Source: a bacterium (GTDB taxonomy: Bacteria > Patescibacteria > ABY1 > JAGPKW01). From it: a DNA stretch of 64,000 nt. Below are positions 26,624-34,958 of this stretch, one piece after another. Where the stretch lies: positions 1 through 64,000 of the forward strand of contig JAJXYN010000009.1 in NCBI GenBank assembly GCA_021780535.1. The letters run 5' to 3'. Below the pieces are notes generated by a model that saw nothing but the letters and a program-made list of their open reading frames with translations, was not told where the DNA came from and did no database searches. A program made the translations under genes and the position numbers. Position 1 is the first letter of the stretch. The number at the start of each line of letters is the position of its first letter.

Positions 26624-27820
26624 TTATATTTTTCCTAAAATTAGAAGAAAACCCATTATTAATAGAACAATACCCGCAAACAATCTCATGTACTTTTTAT
26701 ATTTTTCTTGACCTACTGCAAGTTTTTCACCATTTTTTATTTTATCTGAAGACATAAAAACAGTTAACACTATAATTGTTGAAGGCACTATAAATGCTAA
26801 ATTATATATCAATAAAGTTAAAAGTACATTTATACTATCTTTTGTAGCTGCTATATATGTTAATGGTATTCCAATGGCACAAGGAGAAGCTACTAATGAA
26901 GAAAATATTGCTAATATAAACGCACTTAAATACGTTCCTCTTCTACCTATTAATTCTATTATAGGTTTAGCAAATTTTGGTATTCTTAATGTTAGCCCTT
27001 GACCATAGAAAAAGAAATCTTTTATTTCTAACGCTGCAAAAAACAATGCCAACACGCCTATTATTACTTTAAACACGCCAACATAAGGTAATATGACTGA
27101 CATATTAAATAATAAATTATGCAAACCAAACATTACTGAATAGTAAAATATAAATACAGTAGAAACAAATATTAAACCAGATATAATTACTTTTCTTTTT
27201 GATCCTATTGATATTAAATGTGTTAATAAAAATATTAATACCCCAAACATACATGGGTTAATACCATCTACTACACCTAGTATAACACCGAAAACAATTG
27301 GACCCACGTCTTTTAACTTAACTCCACCCAATATAGACACATCTTCTGTTTTTGTTTGACCATATTTTATAATATTTGGATCTATTTGACCGCTTTTTTC
27401 ATAATTCAATAAAATTTGATAAGGATCTATATACTCTGTTTGTGCTCCATATTTTTTTATTAATTGTTCTGTTGATTCTAAATTTTCTCCAAAAACATAT
27501 TCATACCCAACTATAGTCACCGGAACACCATTAAAATTTGCATTATATGCTTTTGCAAATCTACCCATTAAATCTTGGTTGTTTTTATCATAATATACTT
27601 CGTATTTTTTTAATTCAAAGTTATATTTTTGAGATAATGTATCTAAATATCCTAATTCTTTCTTACAATGAGGACATGTTTCTCCATGAAATATATAAAC
27701 AGTTATTAGGTTTCCTTCTTTTGCATTTACCACAAATGGATTAAAAAAGGTAAGAAACAAAAAGCAAGAAACAAAAACAACGGAAAAGTAACTTATTATT
27801 TTTTTTATATTTATATTCAT
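26624..27820 (-). CDS. Thioredoxin-like/CcdA-like thiol-disulfide membrane protein
   Basis: The N-terminal signal anchor (residues 8-30) is followed by a thioredoxin-like domain with a CPHC active site (C49, C52 in FHGETCPHCKKELG). A six-helix CcdA/DsbD-type membrane domain follows from about residue 165, with VDGINPCMFGVLIFLLTHL, where the Cys is the expected membrane cysteine, and LVASPCAIGIPLTYI, the second one. Such fusions move reducing equivalents from cytoplasm to the extracytoplasmic side. Residue 90s VPVTIVGYEYVFGE matches the cis-Pro loop of the thioredoxin fold. The 398-residue length is shorter than DsbD. It is near a small cytoplasmic thiol protein at 27887. Confidence 0.85.
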   Translation of the reverse strand: MNINIKKIISYFSVVFVSCFLFLTFFNPFVVNAKEGNLITVYIFHGETCPHCKKELGYLDTLSQKYNFELKKYEVYYDKNNQDLMGRFAKAYNANFNGVPVTIVGYEYVFGENLESTEQLIKKYGAQTEYIDPYQILLNYEKSGQIDPNIIKYGQTKTEDVSILGGVKLKDVGPIVFGVILGVVDGINPCMFGVLIFLLTHLISIGSKRKVIISGLIFVSTVFIFYYSVMFGLHNLLFNMSVILPYVGVFKVIIGVLALFFAALEIKDFFFYGQGLTLRIPKFAKPIIELIGRRGTYLSAFILAIFSSLVASPCAIGIPLTYIAATKDSINVLLTLLIYNLAFIVPSTIIVLTVFMSSDKIKNGEKLAVGQEKYKKYMRLFAGIVLLIMGFLLILGKI

Positions 27821-27886
27821 ATTGTTTTTTTATTTTTATCCATTCAAATATATTAACAATAAAATGTTTATAATTCAATCACATTA

Positions 27887-28168
27887 TTAACAGAAGTCAC
27901 ATATTTCATCTTGTTTTATTTCTTTTCCGTTAAATATGTCTTTTATTTCTTGCTCTGTTAAAGCTTGCCCTGTTGATTTTATAATTCCATTTATCAAAAG
28001 AGCTGGACTAAATACTACTCCTCTTTTTATTATTTCTACCAATTCTGTTGTTTTAGAATAACCTATATTAATATTCAATTCTTCTAATACTTTTTTTAGA
28101 TTACTTTCTAAAATTATACATTTTTTACAATTTGTTCCCAATATTTCTATTTTTTGTAGTTCTATCAT
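27887..28168 (-). CDS. Small thioredoxin-fold redox-active disulfide protein
   Basis: A 93-residue protein with NCKKC (C14, C17) in the position of the active site and FSPALLINGIIKSTG, which matches the cis-Pro and following strand of the MTH895-like thioredoxin family. A C-terminal CDFC (C90, C93) adds a second Cys pair not usual in the family. Likely reduces or is reduced by the Trx/CcdA protein just downstream; that link is inference from adjacency and orientation. Confidence 0.85.
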   Translation of the reverse strand: MIELQKIEILGTNCKKCIILESNLKKVLEELNINIGYSKTTELVEIIKRGVVFSPALLINGIIKSTGQALTEQEIKDIFNGKEIKQDEICDFC

Positions 28169-28230
28169 TGTTGCTGTTGTTTATTTATTTATATTTTGTA
28201 TAATGGATTTATATTGTTAGATATAAAAAT

Positions 28231-28944
28231 ATGAATTTATTATACAAATTTTTTGAAAAGATATTAGGTAAAAGCACTTTATATTATCCTGGTTGTTTTA
28301 CTAAAAATATATTACCTGGTATAGAAAAAAATTATGAAGAAATACTAAATAATCTTGGTGTTAATTTTATAAAACTTAAAGATCTAGAATACTGCTGTGG
28401 TAGCCCTGTTTTGCGGGCTGGAATGAAGAATGATTTTGAAGAAATTAAAAATAAAAACATAGAAATATTTAAAAATCATAACGTGGGTTTAATAATAACA
28501 AATTGCCCAGCTTGTTTCAATATGTTTAAATTTGAATATAAATTAAGTGAGCAAGGGATTGAGGTTGAACACATTACTCAAACGATAAATAGAAAAAGTC
28601 CAAAATTACAAGTTTTAAATTTAAAAGATATTTTCTATCATGATCCGTGCCATCTTGGTAGATTATCAAATATATATGACGAGCCACGTGATATATTACG
28701 TAACAATGGCTACAATGTTTGTGAATTTTCAAAAAACAGAGAAAACTCTTTTTGTTGTGGAGGAGGTGGTGGTTTAGTTAATAACAACCCCGAATTATCT
28801 AAAAATATTGCTGAAAAATGTTTATCTGAATTACTTAAAGATTCTACAATTACTAGCCCTTGCCCTATGTGTTTTTATCAATTTAAAAACAATTCTGACA
28901 GTATTGATGTTAAGGAATTTTCCGAAATTATTTTAGATAAATAG
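28231..28944 (+). CDS. CCG-domain Fe-S oxidoreductase subunit (GlcF/LutA C-terminal part-like)
   Basis: A 237-residue protein with two CCG (cysteine-rich) modules that bind an Fe-S cluster, as in GlcF, LutA and HdrB. Module 1: TLYYPGCFTKN, EYCCGSPVLRAG, TNCPACFNMF. Module 2: YHDPCHLGRLSNIYDEPRDI, NSFCCGGGGGL, SPCPMCFYQF. It has no ferredoxin part; that is the next gene, 13 bp downstream. With the FAD protein at 29363 it forms a split version of a GlcDF-type 2-hydroxyacid (glycolate or D-lactate) oxidoreductase. Confidence 0.9.
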   Translation: MNLLYKFFEKILGKSTLYYPGCFTKNILPGIEKNYEEILNNLGVNFIKLKDLEYCCGSPVLRAGMKNDFEEIKNKNIEIFKNHNVGLIITNCPACFNMFKFEYKLSEQGIEVEHITQTINRKSPKLQVLNLKDIFYHDPCHLGRLSNIYDEPRDILRNNGYNVCEFSKNRENSFCCGGGGGLVNNNPELSKNIAEKCLSELLKDSTITSPCPMCFYQFKNNSDSIDVKEFSEIILDK

Positions 28945-28957
28945 ATTACTTCGATTT

Positions 28958-29338
28958 ATGAATAATAATTCTAATCAAAATTTGAAATGTACTAATTGTG
29001 GTTTATGTAGAAATGTCTGCCCTGCTTTTAGTGTTCTTAAGGATGAATTCGTTTCTCCTAGATCTAAAAATAATTTAATTGATGAATTTATTAAAGGTGA
29101 AATTAAAGTTGATGGTAAATATTTCTACGATTTCTGTAATGGTTGTCTGGCTTGTAAAACCGCATGCCCTATTGGTATTGGATTTGATGTTATTGAGGCC
29201 AGAAGTAAACTTGTTGAAAATGGATTTATTTCTGATGAAAATAAAACTATGGTAGAAAATATTAAAAATTTTAGAACACCATTTGGGGATAGAGAAGATA
29301 TTAAAGAAAGTTCTGAAGCTAAACTTTATTGTTGTTAA
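28958..29338 (+). CDS. Ferredoxin-type 2x[4Fe-4S] subunit
   Basis: A 126-residue protein with two classical clusters: CTNCGLCRNVCP (residues 11-22) and CNGCLACKTACPIG. It corresponds to the N-terminal ferredoxin half of GlcF/LutB-like proteins, here as its own gene between the CCG and FAD subunits. It should relay electrons from the flavin to the CCG clusters. The C-terminus ends in a CC pair (LYCC) of unknown use. Confidence 0.9.
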   Translation: MNNNSNQNLKCTNCGLCRNVCPAFSVLKDEFVSPRSKNNLIDEFIKGEIKVDGKYFYDFCNGCLACKTACPIGIGFDVIEARSKLVENGFISDENKTMVENIKNFRTPFGDREDIKESSEAKLYCC

Positions 29339-29362
29339 AAAATAATTCAATTTTAAAACACT

Positions 29363-30517
29363 GTGATAAAAAAATCTGACAATATCTACAAATATATATA
29401 TTCTATTGACGCTTCACATTTAGAAGCTCCTATTTGTGATTCTATTTATTTTCCTGAATCTAAAAATGATATTTTTGATATTTTAAAAATTGCTATCACT
29501 GAAAATAAAAAAATTTCTTTACGTGGTGCTGGAACAAATCTTGTTGGTAATTGTCTTCCTAGTGATAATTCTATAATAATTGATTTTTCTAAATTAAATA
29601 AAATTAATTTTGAAAATAATAATTTAATCGTAGAATCTGGAGTTGTATTAGATGACTTAAATTTATTTTTAGAAAAATATAATTTATTTTTTCCTGTTGT
29701 ACCTGGTAGTCATTCTAATTGCTTAATTGGTGGGATGATGGCTACAAATGCTGTTGGTATGAGGGGTTTTAAATATGGGAAAATGATAGATTGGATAAAT
29801 TCTGCTGAAATTATCTATATTGATGAAAATAAAAATATAATTGAAAAAAATATTTCTGGAGATGAATTAAAATATTTTTGTGGCACTGAGGGATTTTCTG
29901 GAATTATTCTAAAAGCTAATTTAAAAACTTCTATTAAACCTAAAAATATTTCTTTAGATTTTTTTAATTTTGATAATGTGAATGATTTGATTAATAAAGT
30001 TTATGAAATAAAAAAAAATCAGAAAGTTTCTGCTATTGAATTTATTGATAAAGAAGTTTCTACTTTTATTAATCTTGAAGAAAAATTTTATTTATTAATT
30101 GAATATGAAAATGAAATTGGAAATATAAAAAATCTTGAAGAAATAAAAAAAATATGGGACTTAAGAGATGCTTGCTACCCAACATGTGCTGCTAATGGTT
30201 TTATTTTAATTGAAGATCCTCAAATTGAAAATGAAGAAAATTTAATTAAATTAATTAATTGGCTTTGTGAAAATAATATCCCAATTTTCGGGCATATTGG
30301 TTTAGGAATTATTCATCCTCATTTTAAAATAGATCAAAATACTTTAATAGATGAGATGTATAAATTTGTTAAAGAGCTTGACGGTAAGGTTTCTGGTGAA
30401 CATGGTATTGGTATTAAAAAAAATAAATTTTTATCACAAGATGAAAAAAATTATTTTATTGAACTCAAGAAAAAATTTGATCCTTTGTGTTTTTTTAGTG
30501 TGAATAATATTATTTAA
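29363..30517 (+). CDS. FAD-linked 2-hydroxyacid dehydrogenase (GlcD/D-LDH family)
   Basis: Starts at GTG 29363. The PCMH-type FAD domain is shown by KKISLRGAGTNLVGNCLP, VVPGSHSNCLIGGMMATNAV, the GFKYGKMIDWI stretch and GTEGFSGIIL. The C-terminal cap ends with GEHGIGIKKNKFLS and FDPLCFFSVNNII, the usual GlcD ending (GEHGxG ... DPxxxxNPGK), although the terminal NPGK is altered. At 384 residues it is shorter than normal (450-500). Substrate is likely D-lactate or glycolate; sequence alone does not decide. Third gene of the split oxidase unit. Confidence 0.88.
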   Translation: MIKKSDNIYKYIYSIDASHLEAPICDSIYFPESKNDIFDILKIAITENKKISLRGAGTNLVGNCLPSDNSIIIDFSKLNKINFENNNLIVESGVVLDDLNLFLEKYNLFFPVVPGSHSNCLIGGMMATNAVGMRGFKYGKMIDWINSAEIIYIDENKNIIEKNISGDELKYFCGTEGFSGIILKANLKTSIKPKNISLDFFNFDNVNDLINKVYEIKKNQKVSAIEFIDKEVSTFINLEEKFYLLIEYENEIGNIKNLEEIKKIWDLRDACYPTCAANGFILIEDPQIENEENLIKLINWLCENNIPIFGHIGLGIIHPHFKIDQNTLIDEMYKFVKELDGKVSGEHGIGIKKNKFLSQDEKNYFIELKKKFDPLCFFSVNNII

Positions 30518-30570
30518 AATTACTTTATAAGTATATTTATTTTTTGTATTAACCATTTATTACTATTATA

Positions 30571-31662
30571 CTATCTAAAAATTTTAATTAATTCATCAAC
30601 CACTTTCTCCCAATTATATTTTTCTTTTATTGAATCAATGCAATTTATTTGCATTTTTTTATATTCTTCCTGATTATTAAAATATATTTCTAATATTTTT
30701 TCTATTTGTTGTTTTAATGATTCTACACTATTTGGTTCACATAAAAATCCTCTATCACCTACTACTGACCTTACTCCTGCTATATTAGATGCTATAACTG
30801 GTGTGCCACATGCAAATGATTCTATTAAAACCAACCCGAATGCTTCTCCCTTATCTATTGATGGAGCTATTTCACATATAGACTTTTGATATTCTTGTTT
30901 TAATTCTTCATCACCACAATTTGAAATAAATTCTATTAAAGAATTATTCGAAATATTTTTATAATAATCCAACATTTCTCCATTCCCAATTATTTTTAAT
31001 TTTACATTATTTATATTATTTATTTTTGAAAATGCTTTTATAAGATTTTCTAACCCTTTAAAATAATGTTGCTTATCTAATTTTGCTACAAATAATATTT
31101 GATTTTGTTTTTCTATATTTTCGTCATAATTAAATTTTTCTGTATCTACACCAAACGGTATTTCTATAGATTTATTTTCTTTTGACTGCAAAATATATTT
31201 TGTAGCTACTGAATTTTCTCCATAATCTTTTGTAGAAAAAATTATTTTATCTGATTTTTTTAATATTAATGGTAATATAAATTTATTATGCAATGCAAAA
31301 AATATTTTTCTTAATATATCCCCACCAATAACATCCATATGATACCTAATAATTATTTTTGCTTTTATTTTTTTTGACAACAACAATTCGGCAAGACCAT
31401 AAGCTGGATAATGCAAATAAATTATATCAAAATTCCCTTCACTTATTTTTTTTATTAAATCAAAACAAAGTGCTCCAAAACCTATTTGTAAGTTTGGTTT
31501 TAAATATTCTAACTCATAATTTATTTCTATCTTTTTACCATAGTCTGGAACAAATACTTTAAATTCTATATTTCTTTTTTTTAATTCGTTTGCTTCAAAA
31601 TCTAGAACGCGACCCATTCCACCGTGATATGGCAATACTCCTGATATTATTGCTATTTTCAT
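30571..31662 (-). CDS. Glycosyltransferase family 4 protein
   Basis: A GT-B fold transferase, 363 residues from ATG 31662 (MKIAIISGVLPYHGGMGRVL). An in-frame ATG 9 bp upstream would overlap the previous gene. The N-terminal HGGMGR loop, the central QILFVAKLDKQHYFKGLENL and the C-terminal nucleotide-sugar motif APSIDKGEAFGLVLIESFAC, followed by GTPVIASNIAGVRSVV, are characteristic (E-x7-E). It likely adds a hexose to a lipid-linked or surface glycan. Translationally coupled to the GT2 gene upstream. Confidence 0.92.
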   Translation of the reverse strand: MKIAIISGVLPYHGGMGRVLDFEANELKKRNIEFKVFVPDYGKKIEINYELEYLKPNLQIGFGALCFDLIKKISEGNFDIIYLHYPAYGLAELLLSKKIKAKIIIRYHMDVIGGDILRKIFFALHNKFILPLILKKSDKIIFSTKDYGENSVATKYILQSKENKSIEIPFGVDTEKFNYDENIEKQNQILFVAKLDKQHYFKGLENLIKAFSKINNINNVKLKIIGNGEMLDYYKNISNNSLIEFISNCGDEELKQEYQKSICEIAPSIDKGEAFGLVLIESFACGTPVIASNIAGVRSVVGDRGFLCEPNSVESLKQQIEKILEIYFNNQEEYKKMQINCIDSIKEKYNWEKVVDELIKIFR

Positions 31663-31664
31663 AT

Positions 31665-32765
31665 TTACCATCTAATTATTAATTTTAAAAATTTATAATA
31701 TATTTTTAATAATCCATTTGCAAACATGTCTAACAATGGACTTTTTATACTATCAAATTGTATTATGTCTGCCATTTCTAATATTAGATCTCTGTCTGTT
31801 ATTTTTCTTATTTTTTGTATTTCTTTTCTATATTTTAATATTTTTGGCAATCCTTTAAAAAAATCAAAGTATGATTTCATTTTTAATTTAAACCATTTTG
31901 TCATTATAGAATAAATAATCATTCCACCTTCCATCATTATAAACATTGGCAATATTGCTATTATAGTTCTCCATTTATAAAAAGTTATTATATTCCAAAA
32001 TCTATTTCTTTCTGTAAAATAAAATTTATAAGTTCCGGAGCTTGGACCAAATTTATAATCATGATCTACAAGTGGTTCATTTATAAGATTTACTGTATAG
32101 CCTAAATACTTCATCTTCAATTGTATTTGACTATCTTCATGATACATTTCATATTCTTCTGGGAATAAACCAACCTCTTTTAATACAGAGACTCTAAACA
32201 TACACCCTGCACCCATTGCATAATTTATATTTTCTCCATTTTTGTAGTTTTCTTGCTTATATTCTTTATTAAAATCTCTACAAAATCCTATGCTTAAATA
32301 ATTTAAAGAAACTCCACTGCTGTTTATTTTCTCTGTTTCTTTAACCATTATTATAGGTTGAGAACTTGCACATTTTGGATTTTCATCCATAAATTTTTCT
32401 ATTTTTTCTAATCCTCCTTCTCTCAAAAATGCATCTTGATTCAATAAAAATATATACTCACTATTATTAGAAATCGCTTTTTCCATTCCTATATTATTAC
32501 CTTTTGCAAAATATGTATTTTTACTTGAAAGATATAAATAAGTATTTTTTAAATGAGTACTAACCCATATATCATTTGGTGTTGAATTTACAATATCATC
32601 ACAAAGTAGTTTTCTAAATATTTCTGCAGTTCTATCTGTTGATTTATTTTCTACTATTAAAAGTTCTATATCTTCTCTTGAATCTAAAATTGGTTTTATT
32701 TTTTCAAAAAATTCATTAAACCATTTTTCAAAATTATATGTTACTAATATTATAGAAGTTTTCAT
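31665..32765 (-). CDS. Glycosyltransferase family 2 protein
   Basis: A GT-A fold transferase of 366 residues: MKTSIILVTYNFEKW, LLIVENKSTDRTAEIF, YIFLLNQDAFLREGGLEKI (DxD-like NQDAF), YAMGAGCMFRVSVLKEVG and MYHEDSQIQLKMKYLGY (ED motif). A membrane-associated hydrophobic stretch near residues 265-285 (IIAILPMFIMMEGGMIIYSI) is typical of rhamnosyl-type GT2 enzymes. With rfbBCD nearby, a rhamnosyltransferase role is possible but unproven. Confidence 0.92.
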   Translation of the reverse strand: MKTSIILVTYNFEKWFNEFFEKIKPILDSREDIELLIVENKSTDRTAEIFRKLLCDDIVNSTPNDIWVSTHLKNTYLYLSSKNTYFAKGNNIGMEKAISNNSEYIFLLNQDAFLREGGLEKIEKFMDENPKCASSQPIIMVKETEKINSSGVSLNYLSIGFCRDFNKEYKQENYKNGENINYAMGAGCMFRVSVLKEVGLFPEEYEMYHEDSQIQLKMKYLGYTVNLINEPLVDHDYKFGPSSGTYKFYFTERNRFWNIITFYKWRTIIAILPMFIMMEGGMIIYSIMTKWFKLKMKSYFDFFKGLPKILKYRKEIQKIRKITDRDLILEMADIIQFDSIKSPLLDMFANGLLKIYYKFLKLIIRW

Positions 32766-32819
32766 TTTATTAGATTCAGTATTTATATATAAATATTACC
32801 ATTTTTCTTATAAAAGTAA

Positions 32820-32845
32820 ATAAAAACAGGGCCCGTTTGGACCCT
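32820..32845 (-). terminator. Terminator after the orphan gene at 33685
   Basis: On the minus strand AGGGTCC pairs with GGGCCCT around AAAC, followed by GTTTTTATTT. A second hairpin, CTTTGAG/CTCAAAG, overlaps the stop codon. Confidence 0.85.
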
Positions 32846-32854
32846 CTTTGAGGT

Positions 32855-33685
32855 TTAACTCTCAAAGTATCTATAAACTAGTGCTTTAGTTCTATGAAGC
32901 ATATTACTCGCTAGCAGAATGCTTTTTCTCCTGCTTAGAAAATTGAACTTTGGGTTATATTCTATTATTATAGTTAGTTTACTTTCCCCATATATTCCTT
33001 CTTCGAAATTTATTTTCATGATCTGCAACAGGTGTCTGAATATTTGTATTTCTCTCAGACTCGCCCAATCATAATTTTCATGAACCGAATCAATATTGGT
33101 GGTTTTTCTAATAAACTCGTCAATATCAATTACTGGCTGAAAATGAATCACTGGAGCAAAATTGCGTCTTAATTCATACACAACATCTTCTGCTTTCACT
33201 TGCTCCAACTTTTCATAATCGATCAAATGCCTTGTGTCTGCAACTAAAATTTGCCTACTTTCACAAGCATCTTTCAATACTTCTAGCGATACAACTGACA
33301 AGTTTGGAGAAATTTCGACAAGAGTATTTTCATACTCATCTTGTACTAAATCAATGAATTCGTGTGATATATGAGTTATTCTTCTTCTTGTGTGATTATC
33401 TACAACCATTTGTGCTGCTTTTTCTTTTTTGAAGAGCAAAAATAATTGCAGAATATCATCAAAAGCCCTACTTGCATCTATTTGCCAAAAATGTTGAAGT
33501 TCCGGTCTCCACACATCCTCATAACAAATTGTATCTTCCTCTAGCCCTGTTATTCCATTTTTCAATGGTAGGGCTTGGAAACCGTCGTATCCAACTCTTT
33601 TAGCGTCTTTTCTTGTATCATTAGCAGATCTCCCAATTTGCATGATGGAAATGTCACTAACGCCATATTCTATGGTTGTTTCCAT
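32855..33685 (-). CDS. Hypothetical protein, possibly TIM-barrel, strong Shine-Dalgarno site
   Basis: A 276-residue protein starting METTIEYGVSDISIMQIGRS. The ATG 12 bp further upstream overlaps the GGAGGG site that precedes the chosen start, so the second ATG is preferred. The segment RKDAKRVGYDGFQALPLKNG, then VVDNHTRRRITHISHEFIDL and KLTIIIEYNPK near the C-terminus, resemble the strand-helix pattern of xylose-isomerase-like TIM barrels, but catalytic residues cannot be assigned. Codon use is more balanced than in flanking genes. Divergent from the broken DUF218 gene, with back-to-back promoters. Function unknown. Confidence 0.75.
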   Translation of the reverse strand: METTIEYGVSDISIMQIGRSANDTRKDAKRVGYDGFQALPLKNGITGLEEDTICYEDVWRPELQHFWQIDASRAFDDILQLFLLFKKEKAAQMVVDNHTRRRITHISHEFIDLVQDEYENTLVEISPNLSVVSLEVLKDACESRQILVADTRHLIDYEKLEQVKAEDVVYELRRNFAPVIHFQPVIDIDEFIRKTTNIDSVHENYDWASLREIQIFRHLLQIMKINFEEGIYGESKLTIIIEYNPKFNFLSRRKSILLASNMLHRTKALVYRYFES

Positions 33686-33711
33686 GTTGCCCTCCATTTG
33701 TTTGTAATTTT

Positions 33712-33740
33712 AAAATAACACATTATTTATAAAAAATCAA
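33712..33740 (-). promoter_or_regulatory. Promoter of the orphan gene at 33685
   Basis: On the minus strand TTGATT (33735-33740), 17-bp spacer, TATTTT (33712-33717). It lies back-to-back with the promoter for 33805; the two -35 boxes are 8 bp apart. Confidence 0.5.
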
Positions 33741-33748
33741 TTATTAAA

Positions 33749-33777
33749 TTGACTTTTATAACTTTTTGTTTTATTAT
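33749..33777 (+). promoter_or_regulatory. Promoter of the DUF218-like gene
   Basis: TTGACT (33749-33754), 17-bp spacer, TATTAT (33772-33777), then GAGGAGG at 33791-33797 and GTG at 33805. All expression signals are intact although the gene has an early stop. Confidence 0.65.
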
Positions 33778-33804
33778 ATAAAAAATATTTGAGGAGGTAT
33801 TTTT

Positions 33805-34392
33805 GTGAAAACTGACATCCTGCTAGTAATTTCAAGGTGAGTCTTACCAATTGATATTATTGATAGGCACACGAAAAAAAATTGTACTGCGGCACTTGCC
33901 TTTGCAATTCAAAAATATAAATCAGAAAACAAGTTCTCATTCTTTACTGTTGGTGGTGTTTTTCAGCCAGACAATATACAAAAAACAGCAATTGCAATTC
34001 TTATGAAAAGATTTTTAGAAAGTTGTTGTTTTGCAACAGCTCGACATTATAAAACTATATTTGAGAACCAATCTCTTGATACATGGCAAAATATTGAAAA
34101 TTTTAAGAAAATTATTTTGGAAAATAAAATTGATGTTGGTAATATATATGTTTTTGCTGATAGCTTTCACTCAATAAGAGTTTCATTGTTATTAAAATAT
34201 CATGGATTTATAAATATTTTTAAAACACACTCTTATATCAAACTTGACCTAAGGGAAAAAATAAAGGAAATCATTCTCATTGTTATGACCTTTATTGATC
34301 CTTCTGGCACTAAAAACCCCATTATTAAACGGGTACTTGAAAAAGAGAGAAAACTTAGATCTTCTGGCAATACTTATCTTAAATATTCTTAG
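33805..34392 (+). pseudogene. DUF218 (YdcF/SanA-like) gene with in-frame TGA at codon 12
   Basis: From GTG 33805, with GAGGAGG seven bases upstream, the frame reads VKTDILLVISR, TGA (33838-33840), VLPIDIIDRHTK and stays open for 195 codons in total. The family signature E-x2-S-x2-T-x2-N is present as FENQSLDTWQNI, followed by IYVFADSFHSIRVSLLLKY, where DUF218 proteins have VTSxxHxxRA. DUF218 proteins open with a strand ending in glycine (VLGxG), and the TGA sits in that loop, so one GGA-to-TGA change would explain it. TGA is a stop elsewhere in this genome. Restart at ATG 34003 would lose the N-terminal third. Either a recent nonsense mutation, readthrough, or origin from a UGA-glycine lineage. 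Confidence 0.65.
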
Positions 34393-34402
34393 GAACAAAA
34401 AA

Positions 34403-34425
34403 GCGACCATAAGGTCGCAATTTTT
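34403..34425 (+). terminator. Terminator after the DUF218-like gene
   Basis: GCGACC/GGTCGC with ATAA loop followed by AATTTTTATTTT. It sits between converging genes and may act on both strands. Confidence 0.85.
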
Positions 34426-34909
34426 ATTTTATAATAACGCTATTTAACCATTCGTCTACTTCTTTTATTATCTCTTCTTTTCTGCTTTTAACATTTTTAA
34501 ACGCTTTTTCTGATGTTATATGGTTATCTTTCAAGAAAGATGTCATTTCTTTAAAAACCTTACCAAAAGAAACCTCGTGCGTTGCAAAAAGATACATATC
34601 TTTATCCTTCATCTTGTTTTTCTCTAAAAATGTTCTTATTGGTGGTGTCATTGTAAACGCCCAAACCGGCGTGCCCAAAAAGATGTTTTCATAGTCTTCT
34701 AAATTTACATTAATCTTCTCTATTTCTGGTTTGGATTTCATGATAACATGTCTTCCTAACCAAAAATATTTCATAAGACCATTCCCGCCTTTTAGTTCTT
34801 TTATTGGTTTTATTTCAAAGATATCAACTTCTAGCTTTTTACTAATAAGCTCCGCTACAAATCTAGTACTCCCTTCATTAGAATAGTATAAAACTAATGT
34901 TTTTCCCAT
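34424..34909 (-). CDS. Flavodoxin-like protein
   Basis: A 161-residue flavodoxin-fold protein. The FMN phosphate loop is LVLYYSNEGSTRFVAELI (residues 5-22, family T/S-x-T-G-x-T). The second loop, NIFLGTPVWAFTMTPPIRTF, matches the flavin-stacking region (GTPVWAF) of the flavodoxin-like subfamily that binds FMN for electron transfer or quinone reduction. It may pair with the Fe-S or thiol redox proteins of this window; no operon partner is adjacent. Confidence 0.9.
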   Translation of the reverse strand: MGKTLVLYYSNEGSTRFVAELISKKLEVDIFEIKPIKELKGGNGLMKYFWLGRHVIMKSKPEIEKINVNLEDYENIFLGTPVWAFTMTPPIRTFLEKNKMKDKDMYLFATHEVSFGKVFKEMTSFLKDNHITSEKAFKNVKSRKEEIIKEVDEWLNSVIIK

Positions 34910-34958
34910 TTATATTATTATTATTAATTATCTTCTACATTATAATACGAAAATGAAA

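Noticed and set aside
33838..33840. In-frame TGA as evidence that UGA codes for glycine in this genome
   Set aside because: All long genes are open under the standard code with ordinary GGN glycine codons, and TGA ends the pilO-like gene (45677) and the sigma gene (56140). Reassignment in this organism is therefore excluded.
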